64,000 nucleotides of DNA from Vibrio tritonius (GTDB taxonomy: Bacteria; Pseudomonadota; Gammaproteobacteria; Enterobacterales; Vibrionaceae). The position numbers were made by a program, and so were the translations under genes. Under the pieces are notes generated by a model. The model was not told the origin of the DNA. It searched no databases and saw only the letters and a program-made list of their open reading frames with translations. The stretch covers positions 248,001 through 312,000 of the forward strand of contig NZ_AP014636.1 of the NCBI RefSeq assembly GCF_001547935.1, read 5' to 3'. Of this stretch, positions 15,618-25,253 are shown piece by piece. Each line of letters opens with the position of its first letter. The first letter of the stretch is position 1.

Positions 15618-15781
15618 CTAAATCACCGTTCCTAATTATGCTCCAGTTTTACCCATCAGGCGGATGCTGATAAGCAGACCCTCTTTGCCAGGGATGGCAA
15701 AGAGGAGCCCCATGGATGGGTTTATGCGAGTCTGCGTTCAGCATTTGCCTGAATGACTTACATTTAAGAACGGTGATTTAG
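15618..15781. repeat. 164-bp long palindromic (MITE-like) repeat
   Basis: The ends are inverted: CTAAATCACCGTTCCTAA at 15618-15635 and TTAAGAACGGTGATTTAG at 15764-15781. Inside lies a second inverted pair, TCAGGC-GG-ATGCTGA...GCAGAC against GTCTGC...TCAGCATTTGCCTGA, and at the centre a hairpin CCTCTTTGCCA/TGGCAAAGAGG. The whole unit can fold into one long stem, and it sits between hutC and the hutH promoter. The central hairpin recurs at 23137-23190. Confidence 0.8.
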
Positions 15782-15835
15782 CATTTCGTAAAAGCACTTG
15801 AACTCTTCGCCCTTTGCTTATATTGTTTATTTAAG

Positions 15836-15848
15836 TTGTATATACATG
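15836..15848. promoter_or_regulatory. Putative HutC operator before hutH
   Basis: TTGTATATACATG contains the perfect palindrome TGTATATACA (15837-15846), a known HutC-type core. It lies about 65 bases before the hutH start and shares eight of its ten bases with the hutF-side site. Confidence 0.65.
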
Positions 15849-15911
15849 TTAAGTCATTGCGGATGAAATGACTTCTCAATTTCGTGTTTGTGTTATGGAG
15901 AACGTAGGTCA

Positions 15912-17444
15912 ATGCTCGAACTAACTCTAGTGCCTGGAGAATTGACGCTGGCGCAGTTGCGTCAGATCAGTCGTGGTAAAGTCAAATTGTCACTGGATCA
16001 ACAAGCGATCGCAGGTATTCACGCCAGTACTCAAGTGGTGAACGACATCATCGCAGAAGATAAAGCGGTGTATGGTATCAACACCGGTTTTGGCCTTTTA
16101 GCCAATACTCGTATCGCTACTGAAGATTTGGATGAGTTGCAGCGTAGTATCGTGTTGTCACATGCTGCTGGCACTGGCGAACTGATGAATGATGCGACCG
16201 TGAAATTAGTGATGACACTCAAAGTCAACAGCTTGGCTCGCGGTTTCTCTGGTATTCGCCTCTCTGTTATTGAAGCGCTTATCACGCTGATCAATAAAGA
16301 AATCTACCCATGTATTCCGCAAAAAGGCTCAGTAGGTGCGTCTGGCGACTTAGCTCCGTTAGCGCACATGAGTGCGGTGTTACTGGGTGAAGGGAAAGCA
16401 CGCTACAAGGGCGAAATTATCTCGGGTCAAGCCGCGCTAGCGATTGCGGGAATGGAGCCAATTAAACTCGCACCAAAAGAAGGCTTGGCACTATTGAACG
16501 GCACTCAAGCATCCACGGCGTTTGCGCTGGAAGGGTTGTTCCACGCGGAAGATTTATACGCTTCAGCGATTGTGTGTGGTTCTCTGTCTGTTGAAGCGGC
16601 GCTCGGTAGTCGCCGTCCATTCGATGCGCGCATTCATCAAGTTCGCGGCCATCAAGGTCAAATTGATGCGGCGAGCGCGTATCGTCATCTGTTGTCTGAG
16701 CACAGTGGCTTGGGCGATTCCCATATCAACTGTGAAAAAGTGCAAGACCCATACTCACTGCGCTGTCAGCCACAGGTGATGGGCGCTTGTTTGGATCAAA
16801 TTCGTAATTCCGCCAGAACGTTACTGGTGGAATCCAACTCTGTTTCTGATAACCCATTGGTGTTTGCTGATGATGGCGACATCATCTCCGGTGGTAACTT
16901 CCATGCTGAGCCAGTGGCGTTTGCCGCAGACAACTTAGCCCTTGCGATTGCAGAAATTGGTAGCTTATCTGAACGCCGTATGGCGCTGCTGATCGACAGC
17001 AATTTAAGCAAGTTGCCGCCATTTTTGGTCAACAACGGTGGGGTGAACTCAGGCTTTATGATTGCTCAGGTCACTTCTGCCGCACTGGCAAGCGAAAACA
17101 AAACCTTTGCTCATCCGGCTTCTGTCGATAGTTTGCCTACCTCGGCCAACCAAGAAGACCATGTGTCGATGGCCACCTTTGCGGCGCGTCGTTTGAAAGA
17201 CATGTCGGAAAATACCCGCGGTATTTTGGCGGTCGAGCTTCTGGCTGCCGTGCAAGGGATGGATTTTCGTACCGGATTGAAATCGTCGGAATTGCTTGAG
17301 CAAGCGCGCGCTGAGCTGCGTTCTCGCGTGCCTTTCTACGATAAAGACCGTTATTTTGCGGCGGATATCGAAAAGGCCACCGAGCTTCTTGCAGAAGCGG
17401 CGCATAACCGCTTGATGCCACTGGATCTACTGCCAAGTCTGTAA
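15912..17444 (+). CDS. hutH: Histidine ammonia-lyase HutH
   Basis: A 510-residue lyase that converts L-histidine to trans-urocanate and ammonia, the first pathway step. The self-formed MIO cofactor comes from Ala-Ser-Gly in [15 protein letters not shown]. Other family stretches are NTGFGLLAN (catalytic Tyr in the YGINTGFG loop) and [14 protein letters not shown]. The ATG at 15912 has GGAG 11 bases upstream and gives the normal length; the frame extends to 15888 with a leader that is not typical. It heads the hutHIGU operon, with 12 bases to hutI. Confidence 0.96.
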   Translation: MLELTLVPGELTLAQLRQISRGKVKLSLDQQAIAGIHASTQVVNDIIAEDKAVYGINTGFGLLANTRIATEDLDELQRSIVLSHAAGTGELMNDATVKLVMTLKVNSLARGFSGIRLSVIEALITLINKEIYPCIPQKGSVGASGDLAPLAHMSAVLLGEGKARYKGEIISGQAALAIAGMEPIKLAPKEGLALLNGTQASTAFALEGLFHAEDLYASAIVCGSLSVEAALGSRRPFDARIHQVRGHQGQIDAASAYRHLLSEHSGLGDSHINCEKVQDPYSLRCQPQVMGACLDQIRNSARTLLVESNSVSDNPLVFADDGDIISGGNFHAEPVAFAADNLALAIAEIGSLSERRMALLIDSNLSKLPPFLVNNGGVNSGFMIAQVTSAALASENKTFAHPASVDSLPTSANQEDHVSMATFAARRLKDMSENTRGILAVELLAAVQGMDFRTGLKSSELLEQARAELRSRVPFYDKDRYFAADIEKATELLAEAAHNRLMPLDLLPSL

Positions 17445-17456
17445 GGGAGAAAGACC

Positions 17457-18683
17457 ATGAACCAAGAGATTCATTTTGATTCACTTTGGGTTGGCTTTCA
17501 TCTTGCGACCATGGAAGACGGTCAATACAACACGGTCACTGATGCGGCCATTGGCGTTATTGGTGGCAAAATTGCATGGTTGGGCAAAGCGAACGCATTG
17601 CCCGTTCATACCTGCGATGCGAAACACGATTTACAAGGCGGGTGGGTCACACCCGGCTTGATCGACTGTCACACTCATTTGGTGTTTGGTGGTAACCGCG
17701 CTGGCGAATTTGAACAGCGTCTTAATGGCGTGAGTTATAAACAAATAGCCGAGCAGGGCGGCGGTATTGCAGCGTCAGTCAAAGCCACCCGTGAAGCGAG
17801 CGATGAACAACTGCTCGCATCTGCAGTGCGCCGTTTGCGTTCACTCCTCAAAGATGGTGTTACCACGGTAGAAGTGAAATCCGGCTACGGTTTATCGCTG
17901 GAACATGAACTCAAAATGTTAAAAGTGGCGCGTTCACTGGCTGAGCATTTTCCGGTTGATGTGCAAACCACTTGTCTTGCCGCGCACGCTTTACCTGCCG
18001 AATACCAAGGCCAAGCCGATGCGTATATTGACTATGTGTGTGCTGAAGTGCTGCCCGCGATTGCACAATCAGGCTTAGCCGATGCGGTTGATGCTTTTTG
18101 CGAAGGCATTGCGTTTACGCCAGCGCAAGTCGAACGTTATTTTCAAACCGCGCAAGGTTTGGGGCTGCCAGTTAAAATTCACTCTGAGCAGTTATCGTCG
18201 TTTGGTGGCACGCAGCTGGCTGCACAATATCACGCCTTATCGGCGGATCATCTTGAATACATGACCGAAGCCGACATTGCCGCCATGGCTAGCTCTGGCA
18301 CGGTGGCGGTGCTTCTGCCCGGAGCCTATTTCACATTAAGAGAAACTCAGCAACCGCCGGTCAATTTACTGCGTGATTATCACGTACCGATGGCGATTGC
18401 GACGGACGCCAACCCCGGCACATCGCCTGTGCTATCGCTGCGTTTGATGATGAATATGGCGTGCACGCTATTCGGTTTCACTCCAGAAGAAGCGCTTGCT
18501 GGTGCCACGATTCATGCTGCGAAAGCGCTTGGTTTGGAACAAACGCACGGCTCGCTCAGTGTGGGTAAAACCGCCGATTTTATCTGTTGGGATGTCGAAA
18601 GTCCGGGAGAGCTTAGCTATTGGCTAGGTGGTGAGTTATTAAAAACGCGAGTTAAAGCAGGGGAGGTGGCGCATGTCGCTTAA
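17457..18683 (+). CDS. hutI: Imidazolonepropionase HutI
   Basis: A 408-residue zinc/iron amidohydrolase that opens 4-imidazolone-5-propionate to N-formimidoyl-L-glutamate, the third step. The metal site is [12 protein letters not shown] (HxH), the His in KIHSEQLS, the His in SADHLEYM and the Asp in [10 protein letters not shown]. Length is normal. Its stop overlaps the hutG start by 11 bases, which implies coupled translation. Gene order differs from reaction order because hutU is last. Confidence 0.95.
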   Translation: MNQEIHFDSLWVGFHLATMEDGQYNTVTDAAIGVIGGKIAWLGKANALPVHTCDAKHDLQGGWVTPGLIDCHTHLVFGGNRAGEFEQRLNGVSYKQIAEQGGGIAASVKATREASDEQLLASAVRRLRSLLKDGVTTVEVKSGYGLSLEHELKMLKVARSLAEHFPVDVQTTCLAAHALPAEYQGQADAYIDYVCAEVLPAIAQSGLADAVDAFCEGIAFTPAQVERYFQTAQGLGLPVKIHSEQLSSFGGTQLAAQYHALSADHLEYMTEADIAAMASSGTVAVLLPGAYFTLRETQQPPVNLLRDYHVPMAIATDANPGTSPVLSLRLMMNMACTLFGFTPEEALAGATIHAAKALGLEQTHGSLSVGKTADFICWDVESPGELSYWLGGELLKTRVKAGEVAHVA

Positions 18684-19497
18684 GATCAACGACCCATTTT
18701 GTTTTACGGCCGGTGATAGTCCGCTGTTAGTGAGCATGCCCCATTGTGGTACGCAACTTTTACCGGGCATGGAAGAGACGCTGACCGATGCCGCGAAAAA
18801 ATTGCCAGATACCGACTGGTACATGCCTGAGTTGTATGGTTTTTTACGCTCGCTCAATGTCAGTATCATCAGTGCTAACTATTCTCGTTTTGTGGTGGAT
18901 TTAAATCGTCCCGTCGATGATAAGCCGCTCTACACCACTAAAACCACCGGATTATTTCCCGATATTTTGTTTGCTGATGCGCCGGTGTTTCTCGAAGGCA
19001 AAGAGCTAAGTGAGGCAACCAAAGAGCAGATCAAAGCGCAGATTTGGCATCCTTATCATCAGCAAATCGCCAGTGAATTAGAGCGCATTAAAGCTCGCTT
19101 TGGTTATGCGATTTTGTTTGATGCGCACAGCATTGCAGCGCAAGTGCCAATGCTGTTTGAAGGCACCTTGCCCGATTTCAATTTTGGCAATAATGGTGGA
19201 CTTTCCTGTGCTGAGGCGCTGCTGAATAACGCCGCAGAGATCGTTAGCCAAAGCCCTTACACCCATGTCTGTAACGGACGCTTTAAAGGCGGCTACATTA
19301 CGCGCCACTTTGGTCAGCCAGAGCAGCATGTTCATGCTCTGCAGCTTGAATTATCGCAAGCGACCTATTTGGCCGACTTTGCCAATACAGAAGGCCAACC
19401 CCATGACTATGTGCTCGATAGTGATAAACAGCAGCGCGTTGGCGCGGTGTTACAGAAGATCATCGCCTCGCTGCTCGCGGCAGACGATCTGGCCTAA
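18673..19497 (+). CDS. hutG: N-formylglutamate deformylase HutG
   Basis: A 274-residue N-formylglutamate amidohydrolase (not the arginase-like formimidoylglutamase also called HutG). It releases formate and L-glutamate, the last step of the five-step route. Family marks are [12 protein letters not shown] near the N-terminus, [23 protein letters not shown] (metal His) and [21 protein letters not shown]. It works with HutF, encoded in the divergent operon. Confidence 0.93.
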   Translation: MSLKINDPFCFTAGDSPLLVSMPHCGTQLLPGMEETLTDAAKKLPDTDWYMPELYGFLRSLNVSIISANYSRFVVDLNRPVDDKPLYTTKTTGLFPDILFADAPVFLEGKELSEATKEQIKAQIWHPYHQQIASELERIKARFGYAILFDAHSIAAQVPMLFEGTLPDFNFGNNGGLSCAEALLNNAAEIVSQSPYTHVCNGRFKGGYITRHFGQPEQHVHALQLELSQATYLADFANTEGQPHDYVLDSDKQQRVGAVLQKIIASLLAADDLA

Positions 19498-19545
19498 TTC
19501 ACTATCGATAATCACACCTGAGTAACAAAGGATAAGGTAAGCAGT

Positions 19546-21543
19546 ATGACTTTTAAGGAAATGATTTTAGAAGGGATCCCTGACGTTTTGCCACCGAAAC
19601 GTGAGCGTAACGAGAATCTAAGCCATGCGCCAAAACGCAAAGAGATTTTAACCGCGGAAGAGAAAAAACTGGCGATTAAAAACGCCCTGCGTTACTTCGA
19701 TAAAAAACATCATGAGCTATTGGCGCAAGAGTTTTATGCAGAGTTGGAAGCCTATGGCCGCATCTACATGTATCGTTTAATGCCTGACTACAAAATTACT
19801 GCACGTTCGATTGATGAGTTCCCTCATCAGTCTAAACAGGCGGCTGCGATCATGTTGATGTTAAGTAATAACTTAGATGAAGCGATTGCTCAGCACCCAC
19901 AAGAGCTGATCACCTATGGTGGCAATGGCTCGGTATTCTCTAACTGGGCGCAATATCGTCTCACTATGAAATACCTCGCGGAAATGACCGATGAACAGAC
20001 GCTGGTGCTCTATTCCGGTCATCCAATGGGGCTTTATCCTTCCCATCCTAATGCGCCGCGTGTGGTAGTGACTAACGGGATGATGATTCCGAACTACTCC
20101 AAACCGGATGATTGGGAGCGTTTTAATGCCCTTGGCGTGACTCAGTATGGACAGATGACCGCTGGTTCGTTTATGTACATCGGCCCACAAGGCATTGTGC
20201 ATGGCACTACCATTACTGTACTGAATGCGGTTCGCATGAAAAAAGACCGTGATGCCAATAAGTTACCTATTTTTGTCACCTCTGGTCTTGGCGGTATGAG
20301 TGGCGCACAACCCAAAGCCGCCGTGATTGCCAAAACCATCGGTGTGGTGGCAGAAGTGAATCCGAAAGCAGCGTACAAACGTCATGAACAAGGTTGGGTG
20401 GATGAAGTGCATCCTGATTTGGATGAGCTGATTACTCGTATTCACCGTGCGGTGGAAGAGAATAAACCGGTGTCACTGGCCTACTTAGGTAATATCGTTG
20501 ATTTGTGGGAGCGCCTTGTTGATGAAGATCTAACGGTTGACCTAGGCTCTGATCAAACCTCACTGCATAACCCATGGGCGGGTGGTTACTACCCAGTCGG
20601 TTACAGCTTTGAAGAATCAAACGACTTGATGGCAAACGATCCTGCGGCATTTAAAGCTGCAGTGCAAGCAACCTTGCAGCGTCATGTGGCGGCCATCAAT
20701 AAATTGACTGCCAAAGGAATGTACTTCTTCGATTACGGTAATGCGTTCTTGCTCGAATCGAGTCGCGCAGGCGCGGACATCATGCAAGCGGATGGCACCT
20801 TTAAATATCCGTCGTACGTGCAAGATATCATGGGCCCGATGTGTTTTGATTACGGCTTTGGTCCGTTCCGTTGGGTGTGCGCATCGTCCGACCCTAAAGA
20901 TTTGGATACCACTGACCAAATCGCCGCTCAGGTGCTAGAAGAGATGCTGGAACACGCGCCGGAAGAGATTCGTCAGCAAATCTCCGATAACCTGTTGTGG
21001 ATTAAACAAGCCAAAGCCAACAAGCTGGTGGTCGGTTCGCAAGCGCGTATTCTTTATGCCGACGCTGAAGGGCGCATCAAAATCGCGGCTGCCTTTAATA
21101 AAGCAGTCAAAGAGGGCGTGTTGTCTGGCCCAGTCGTTTTAGGCCGCGATCACCATGATGTATCGGGTACCGATTCACCTTATCGCGAAACCTCAAACAT
21201 CTATGATGGTTCAAAATTCACTGCCGATATGGCGATTCAAAACGTGATTGGCGACTCTTTCCGCGGCGCAACGTGGGTAAGTATCCACAACGGTGGCGGT
21301 GTGGGTTGGGGCGAAGTGACCAACGGTGGTTTTGGTATGGTGCTAGACGGCTCTGCTGAGTGCGATACTCGCTTGACCTCCATGCTGCATTGGGATGTGA
21401 ACAACGGCATTTCCCGCCGCAGCTGGGCAAGAAACGATGGCGCGATGTTCGCCATCAAACGGGCGATGGAAATCGAACCTCGTTTAAAAGTGACTATCCC
21501 CGAAATTGCCGATGATGAGTTGTTGGATTCGGTGGTGAAGTAG
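19546..21543 (+). CDS. hutU: Urocanate hydratase HutU, long eukaryote-like form
   Basis: An NAD-dependent urocanase that converts urocanate to imidazolonepropionate, the second step. At 665 residues it is about 110 longer than the 556-560 residues usual in bacteria and close to animal UROC1 (about 676). The family core is plain: TYGGNGSVFSNWAQ, YSGHPMGLYPS, TAGSFMYIGPQGIVHG, FVTSGLGGMSGAQPKAA (NAD loop), LGSDQTSLHNPWAGGYYP and GATWVSIHNGGGVGWGE. Extra length lies in the N-terminal 60 residues and in the region AFLLESSRAGAD to QQISDNLLWIKQ. It is last in the operon and ends at a strong terminator. Confidence 0.94.
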   Translation: MTFKEMILEGIPDVLPPKRERNENLSHAPKRKEILTAEEKKLAIKNALRYFDKKHHELLAQEFYAELEAYGRIYMYRLMPDYKITARSIDEFPHQSKQAAAIMLMLSNNLDEAIAQHPQELITYGGNGSVFSNWAQYRLTMKYLAEMTDEQTLVLYSGHPMGLYPSHPNAPRVVVTNGMMIPNYSKPDDWERFNALGVTQYGQMTAGSFMYIGPQGIVHGTTITVLNAVRMKKDRDANKLPIFVTSGLGGMSGAQPKAAVIAKTIGVVAEVNPKAAYKRHEQGWVDEVHPDLDELITRIHRAVEENKPVSLAYLGNIVDLWERLVDEDLTVDLGSDQTSLHNPWAGGYYPVGYSFEESNDLMANDPAAFKAAVQATLQRHVAAINKLTAKGMYFFDYGNAFLLESSRAGADIMQADGTFKYPSYVQDIMGPMCFDYGFGPFRWVCASSDPKDLDTTDQIAAQVLEEMLEHAPEEIRQQISDNLLWIKQAKANKLVVGSQARILYADAEGRIKIAAAFNKAVKEGVLSGPVVLGRDHHDVSGTDSPYRETSNIYDGSKFTADMAIQNVIGDSFRGATWVSIHNGGGVGWGEVTNGGFGMVLDGSAECDTRLTSMLHWDVNNGISRRSWARNDGAMFAIKRAMEIEPRLKVTIPEIADDELLDSVVK

Positions 21544-21572
21544 CACGTTCAATAATCTTAGTTAACTCAAAT

Positions 21573-21605
21573 AAATAGAGCCGCATGATGCGGCTCTATT
21601 TGTTG
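21573..21605. terminator. Terminator shared by hutU and the MBL-fold gene
   Basis: A perfect 13-bp stem AAATAGAGCCGCA / TGCGGCTCTATTT around a TGA loop, with T-rich sequence after it and A-rich before, between two convergent genes. Confidence 0.88.
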
Positions 21606-21630
21606 TTACGCTCCGATGCTGAGCATGAAT

Positions 21631-22800
21631 TTAAGCGCCTTCTTCCCCTTTCCACCACTGGCTAAACTCTTGGTGTGGTTGATCTACTAAAATGGTTTCA
21701 CCAATCATCGGGGTCATGAGGCGGTATGGACGCTCGCGACTGGCTTGGGTGATGCGATCGAGCGGGTCGTACCAAGTGTGATGGGCCAGTTTAAATTTGC
21801 TGTTATGAGCTGGAATCAATGCGCGAGCATTAAGGTCAACCGCTGCTTGTGCGGTTTGTTCTGGGGTCATATGGATATCGGGCCAATCTTTGTTGTATTG
21901 CCCATCTTCAAGTACGGCGATATCAAATGAACCAAATTTAGTCGCAATCTCTTTAAAGTGACTTGCATAACCGCTGTCACCACCAAAATAGAGTTTATGT
22001 TGTGCCGTTTCGATACCAAATGATCCCCAAAGCGTTTGATTACGTTTGAGCATGCGACCTGAAAAATGGTGTGACGGCAAAATGTGTATGTTTACACCGT
22101 CGGCTTTGAATGTATCGTACCAATCCCCTTCGAAGATGTATTGATCATCAAATCCCCATTGACGAAAATAAGAACCGACCCCAATAGGTGTGACAACCTG
22201 ATGAATCTTAGAGGTTAGTGCATGAATGGTTGGGTAATCTAAGTGATCCCAGTGATCATGGGTGATCAGCAGGTAATCAATCTCAGGAATATCAGCCGCA
22301 CTATAGACATTACTTCCCTTAAACGCGACATTGGTTTCTGGTACAGGAGAGGCGTTTTTGCTAAAGACCGGGTCAATCAAAAAGCGCTTGCCTTCCAGCT
22401 GGACGTAATAAGAAGAGTGCCCCATCCAAACGATAACATTTTGTGCCCTATCCAATGCCATTAGGTCGGTTTTTGTTGAAGGAATATCGGTCAGTGGTTT
22501 TGCATCCACATCTTTTTCAAACAAAAATCGATACATGATGCCCAGTGAGCTGCCTTTTACTGTCGGCGCTTCACTGATTGTTGGGTTGTGAAAGGCTCCG
22601 TCATAATATTTGCCTTGATAATCTTGTTTCACGACTTTGGGAGAAACGTATTGTGGCTGCTGCAAGTATCCCCAAATTCCGGCAAAAAGAGCGGATAAGG
22701 AGTAGAGGGTATACTTCACTTTCTTGCGAGAATGCTTAGGTTTTTCCTCTTGTTTATGAGCAGGGGGGTCTTGTACTAATGTCGATTTGTTGTCTTGCAT
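21631..22800 (-). CDS. Membrane-anchored metallo-beta-lactamase-fold hydrolase (NAPE-PLD-like)
   Basis: A 389-residue protein with a charged N-terminus, one transmembrane segment (YTLYSLSALFAGIWGYL, about residues 31-47) and an MBL-fold domain facing the periplasm. The zinc motif is THDHWDHLD; further ligands are the His in HILPSHHFSGR, the Asp in FGGDSGYASH and the His in IPAHNSKF. GHSSYYVQLEGKRFLIDPVF is typical of the NAPE-PLD/RomA-like group. Family members include phospholipase D-type and lactone hydrolases, so the substrate is uncertain. It is convergent with hutU. Confidence 0.8.
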   Translation of the reverse strand: MQDNKSTLVQDPPAHKQEEKPKHSRKKVKYTLYSLSALFAGIWGYLQQPQYVSPKVVKQDYQGKYYDGAFHNPTISEAPTVKGSSLGIMYRFLFEKDVDAKPLTDIPSTKTDLMALDRAQNVIVWMGHSSYYVQLEGKRFLIDPVFSKNASPVPETNVAFKGSNVYSAADIPEIDYLLITHDHWDHLDYPTIHALTSKIHQVVTPIGVGSYFRQWGFDDQYIFEGDWYDTFKADGVNIHILPSHHFSGRMLKRNQTLWGSFGIETAQHKLYFGGDSGYASHFKEIATKFGSFDIAVLEDGQYNKDWPDIHMTPEQTAQAAVDLNARALIPAHNSKFKLAHHTWYDPLDRITQASRERPYRLMTPMIGETILVDQPHQEFSQWWKGEEGA

Positions 22801-23136
22801 ATTTGAACCATTTCACCCTAATTAAGAAAGCGTTAGTACAATAGACGAGCGATGCAATGACCGCTTCGAGGCTGATGAGTGATTACCGTACAGACCCTGC
22901 CTAAGTTATTTACCACTGTGTTGACTGTTCAATGTTGATGTCAATTGATATGGCGCTGTACAGCGCATTTTTCAATGTTGGTGGCGATGTTTTATTCGCC
23001 ATATTTAGCGCCAGCGTATCACTATGTGTGATGAGCTAGCGATACAGTGTAAGGGAATAGACCGGGTGAATTAATGGGGAAATTTTAATTATACTTATGA
23101 GCCAATTTAATGAATTCGCTCTGAGCTTCATCTAAG
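22801..23136. other. Intergenic DNA, upstream of the MBL-fold gene
   Basis: No gene is visible. It contains the perfect palindrome GCGCTGTACAGCGC at 22953-22966 and a looser inverted pair, GGCGATG...CGCCATA, near 22983-23002. It probably holds the promoter of the minus-strand MBL-fold gene. Confidence 0.4.
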
Positions 23137-23190
23137 CTGCCCCTCTTTGCCAAGGATGGCAAAGAGGGGAACCATGGGCTTTACCCATGT
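23137..23190. repeat. Second copy of the CCTCTTTGCC hairpin repeat
   Basis: CCCCTCTTTGCCA-AGGA-TGGCAAAGAGGGG forms a perfect 13-bp stem and is followed by CCATGG...CCCATG, as in the centre of the repeat at 15618-15781. The outer arms of that larger repeat are missing here. It sits just after the MFS stop and may also end its transcript. Confidence 0.75.
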
Positions 23191-23201
23191 TCTGGAAGAT
23201 T

Positions 23202-24605
23202 TTACGACTCTTGGCTAACCACGATTCGTTTTTGGCGAAACGATTGCAGTGCGGTCGCAACCATGGCAAAACCAATCATTACCATACAACCGTAAAAGCC
23301 AACTTCGATTTGATAAGCGAGCAGTGATGTGCCTTGAAGGTGTGGTTCGTTTGCTGAAGCGTAAAGCACAGCCAATAAACTTAGACCGAACGTGCCGCCG
23401 ATTTGATGGGCAACGTTGACTAAGCCAGAAGCGGCTCCGGCGTCTTTTGCGGCGACACCCGAAACACCGGCTATGGTCAAAGGACCGAGTGCTGCACCGT
23501 TACCAAAACCAACCACCATCATGGCGAATAGCATTTCATGCCAGTAATCACTTTGAGATGACATGTTAGCCAGCATCCAAAAACCAACCATGCAGCAGGC
23601 AAATGCGACTAAAGTGACACCATGGTTGCCTAATTTTCGAGTGAGTTTAGGTACGAATATCGAGGCAATAAAGGTAAAGCCTGTCATTGGTACAAAGCCT
23701 AAACCTGCCTCTACTGGTGTTAGCATCAATACACGCTGCATGTATTGCGTAGAGAAAAAGAAGAAGCTAACCATGGCACCTAAAAATAGAAAACGGGATA
23801 GATAAGCAATAGACCGCTCACTACTTTGAAATAATCTTAGTGGTAATAACGGTTGACGACTGTGCGCTTCTGTCAGCAAAAATATGCCCATCATTAGCAA
23901 ACCACCCACAACAAATGTCAGTGTGGTAAAGTCGCCCCAACCTGCGTTGGATGAGTGAATGATGCCGTAGATGATGGCAGACATACCGATAGTTGACGTT
24001 ACCGTACCAACAATATCGAACTTGCCTGTGTGACGTTCTGTTTCTGCCAGTAATTTATTGGTGGCAATAAACAATACAATTCCTGTTGGGACATTAACAA
24101 GAAAACCGACTCGCCAAGAAAGAAGTCCCGCAAAAAGGCCGCCTAAGACTAATCCGGCTGTCGCGCCGATACCTGCAGTCGCGGCATAGTAAGAGAGGGC
24201 TTTTACTCGTTCTTCTCCCTCTTTAAAGTAGGTCGAGAGTAAGGCTAATGTCGTTGGAGCCAATATTGCAGCACTGCCACCTTGTATAATACGAGCGACG
24301 ATCATAGTGCTTGCTGATGGTGCTAAACCAATCACAAACGATGAAATGGTAAACACCAAAATGCCGAAACGAAATACTCTTTTTCGTCCCAAGATGTCAC
24401 CTGCGCGAGCCCCAAGCATTAACAGGCTCCCAAAGGTCAGTGTATAAGCATTTTGAACCCAAGATAGACCAACTTGGGTAAATCCTAAAGATTCTTGGAT
24501 TTGTGGTAATCCGGTAATAACAACGGATGTATCCAAGAGGATCAGCAGATACGTTGCTAAGATGATGATCAATGCATTGTTCTGCGATTTACTAAATTCA
24601 GCCAT
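23202..24605 (-). CDS. MFS exporter, 14-helix DHA2 (EmrB/QacA) family
   Basis: A 467-residue drug:proton antiporter of the inner membrane. Family marks are LDTSVVITGLPQIQESLG in helix 1, LTFGSLLMLGARAGDILGRKRVF (motif A) and the motif C-like stretch GIGATAGLVLGGLFAGLLSWR. The start at 24605 (MAEFSKS) is chosen because GAGG lies about 10 bases upstream; an in-frame ATG at 24620 overlaps that site. It is divergent from a LysR gene, its likely regulator, although a 296-bp repeat unit has landed between them. Exported compounds are unknown. Confidence 0.86.
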   Translation of the reverse strand: MAEFSKSQNNALIIILATYLLILLDTSVVITGLPQIQESLGFTQVGLSWVQNAYTLTFGSLLMLGARAGDILGRKRVFRFGILVFTISSFVIGLAPSASTMIVARIIQGGSAAILAPTTLALLSTYFKEGEERVKALSYYAATAGIGATAGLVLGGLFAGLLSWRVGFLVNVPTGIVLFIATNKLLAETERHTGKFDIVGTVTSTIGMSAIIYGIIHSSNAGWGDFTTLTFVVGGLLMMGIFLLTEAHSRQPLLPLRLFQSSERSIAYLSRFLFLGAMVSFFFFSTQYMQRVLMLTPVEAGLGFVPMTGFTFIASIFVPKLTRKLGNHGVTLVAFACCMVGFWMLANMSSQSDYWHEMLFAMMVVGFGNGAALGPLTIAGVSGVAAKDAGAASGLVNVAHQIGGTFGLSLLAVLYASANEPHLQGTSLLAYQIEVGFYGCMVMIGFAMVATALQSFRQKRIVVSQES

Positions 24606-24924
24606 AAAAGTTGCCCTCATTGAAAGTGGCGCTAGTTTACTTGCGTCGCTTTGATGCATTAAGTGGGTAAATCCAAATAGACTTATTAGAAAAATTAATT
24701 AATCAAGTTGAAGGTATGCGCACCCCACCTCTCAATCTTACTTTCTATCTTGTCTATGTATTTATGAGTCAAACTAATAAGGTCTTTATCTTTTAGCTGG
24801 ATTATTAATGAATCTGTTTTTTTTATAATCCATCAAGGAAAGTGGCGTTTTGATGTGGGTTGGGCGAAACACAACGGCTCTCTTTTGGTGAGGTGTATTT
24901 CGCAAACCTTACGTTTTACTTTGT

Positions 24925-25220
24925 TATACCCAAGTAACCTCAAGATGCGGTTTCAGCGAGAATGTATTCGCTCATAGGCAAGGCACTGATTTGAATACAT
25001 AGTTATTCTTTGAATACATAGTTATTCTACGTAGAAAATCGGTAACGCAGCATAGGAGCGAATACAACTCGCCCGTTGGGAGCTCATCAACAAGCCCATT
25101 TCTGCGCCCAATGACGTTGAAAGGGAATGACCATTCCTGCCGTCATTGAGCTTGACCTGTGCTCGTTGATGAAGCTCTGAAGTCTGCATCTTGAGGTCAT
25201 TTGGGTATATTTGGGTATAT
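24925..25220. repeat. 296-bp MITE-like element with terminal inverted repeats
   Basis: The left end TATACCCAAGTAACCTCAAG (24925 on) is the inverse of the right end CTTGAGGTCATTTGGGTATA, with two mismatches over about 26 bp. The last 10 bp (TTTGGGTATA) is doubled at 25200-25220. Inside, TTGAATACATAGTTATTCT occurs twice in tandem at about 24992-25029. No reading frame is present, so it would depend on a transposase elsewhere. One end recurs exactly at 43977-44009. Confidence 0.8.
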
Positions 25221-25253
25221 ATTTAAATCAAATTCTAAAAAGTTAATGAACCT

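Noticed and set aside
15618..15781. Integron attC (VCR) site
   Set aside because: The palindrome lacks the conserved RYYYAAC/GTTRRRY core sites and the flanking cassette genes; it is better described as a MITE-like repeat.
17049..17484. Long minus-strand frames antisense to hutH
   Set aside because: They overlap strongly recognised hutH coding sequence and have no family motifs.
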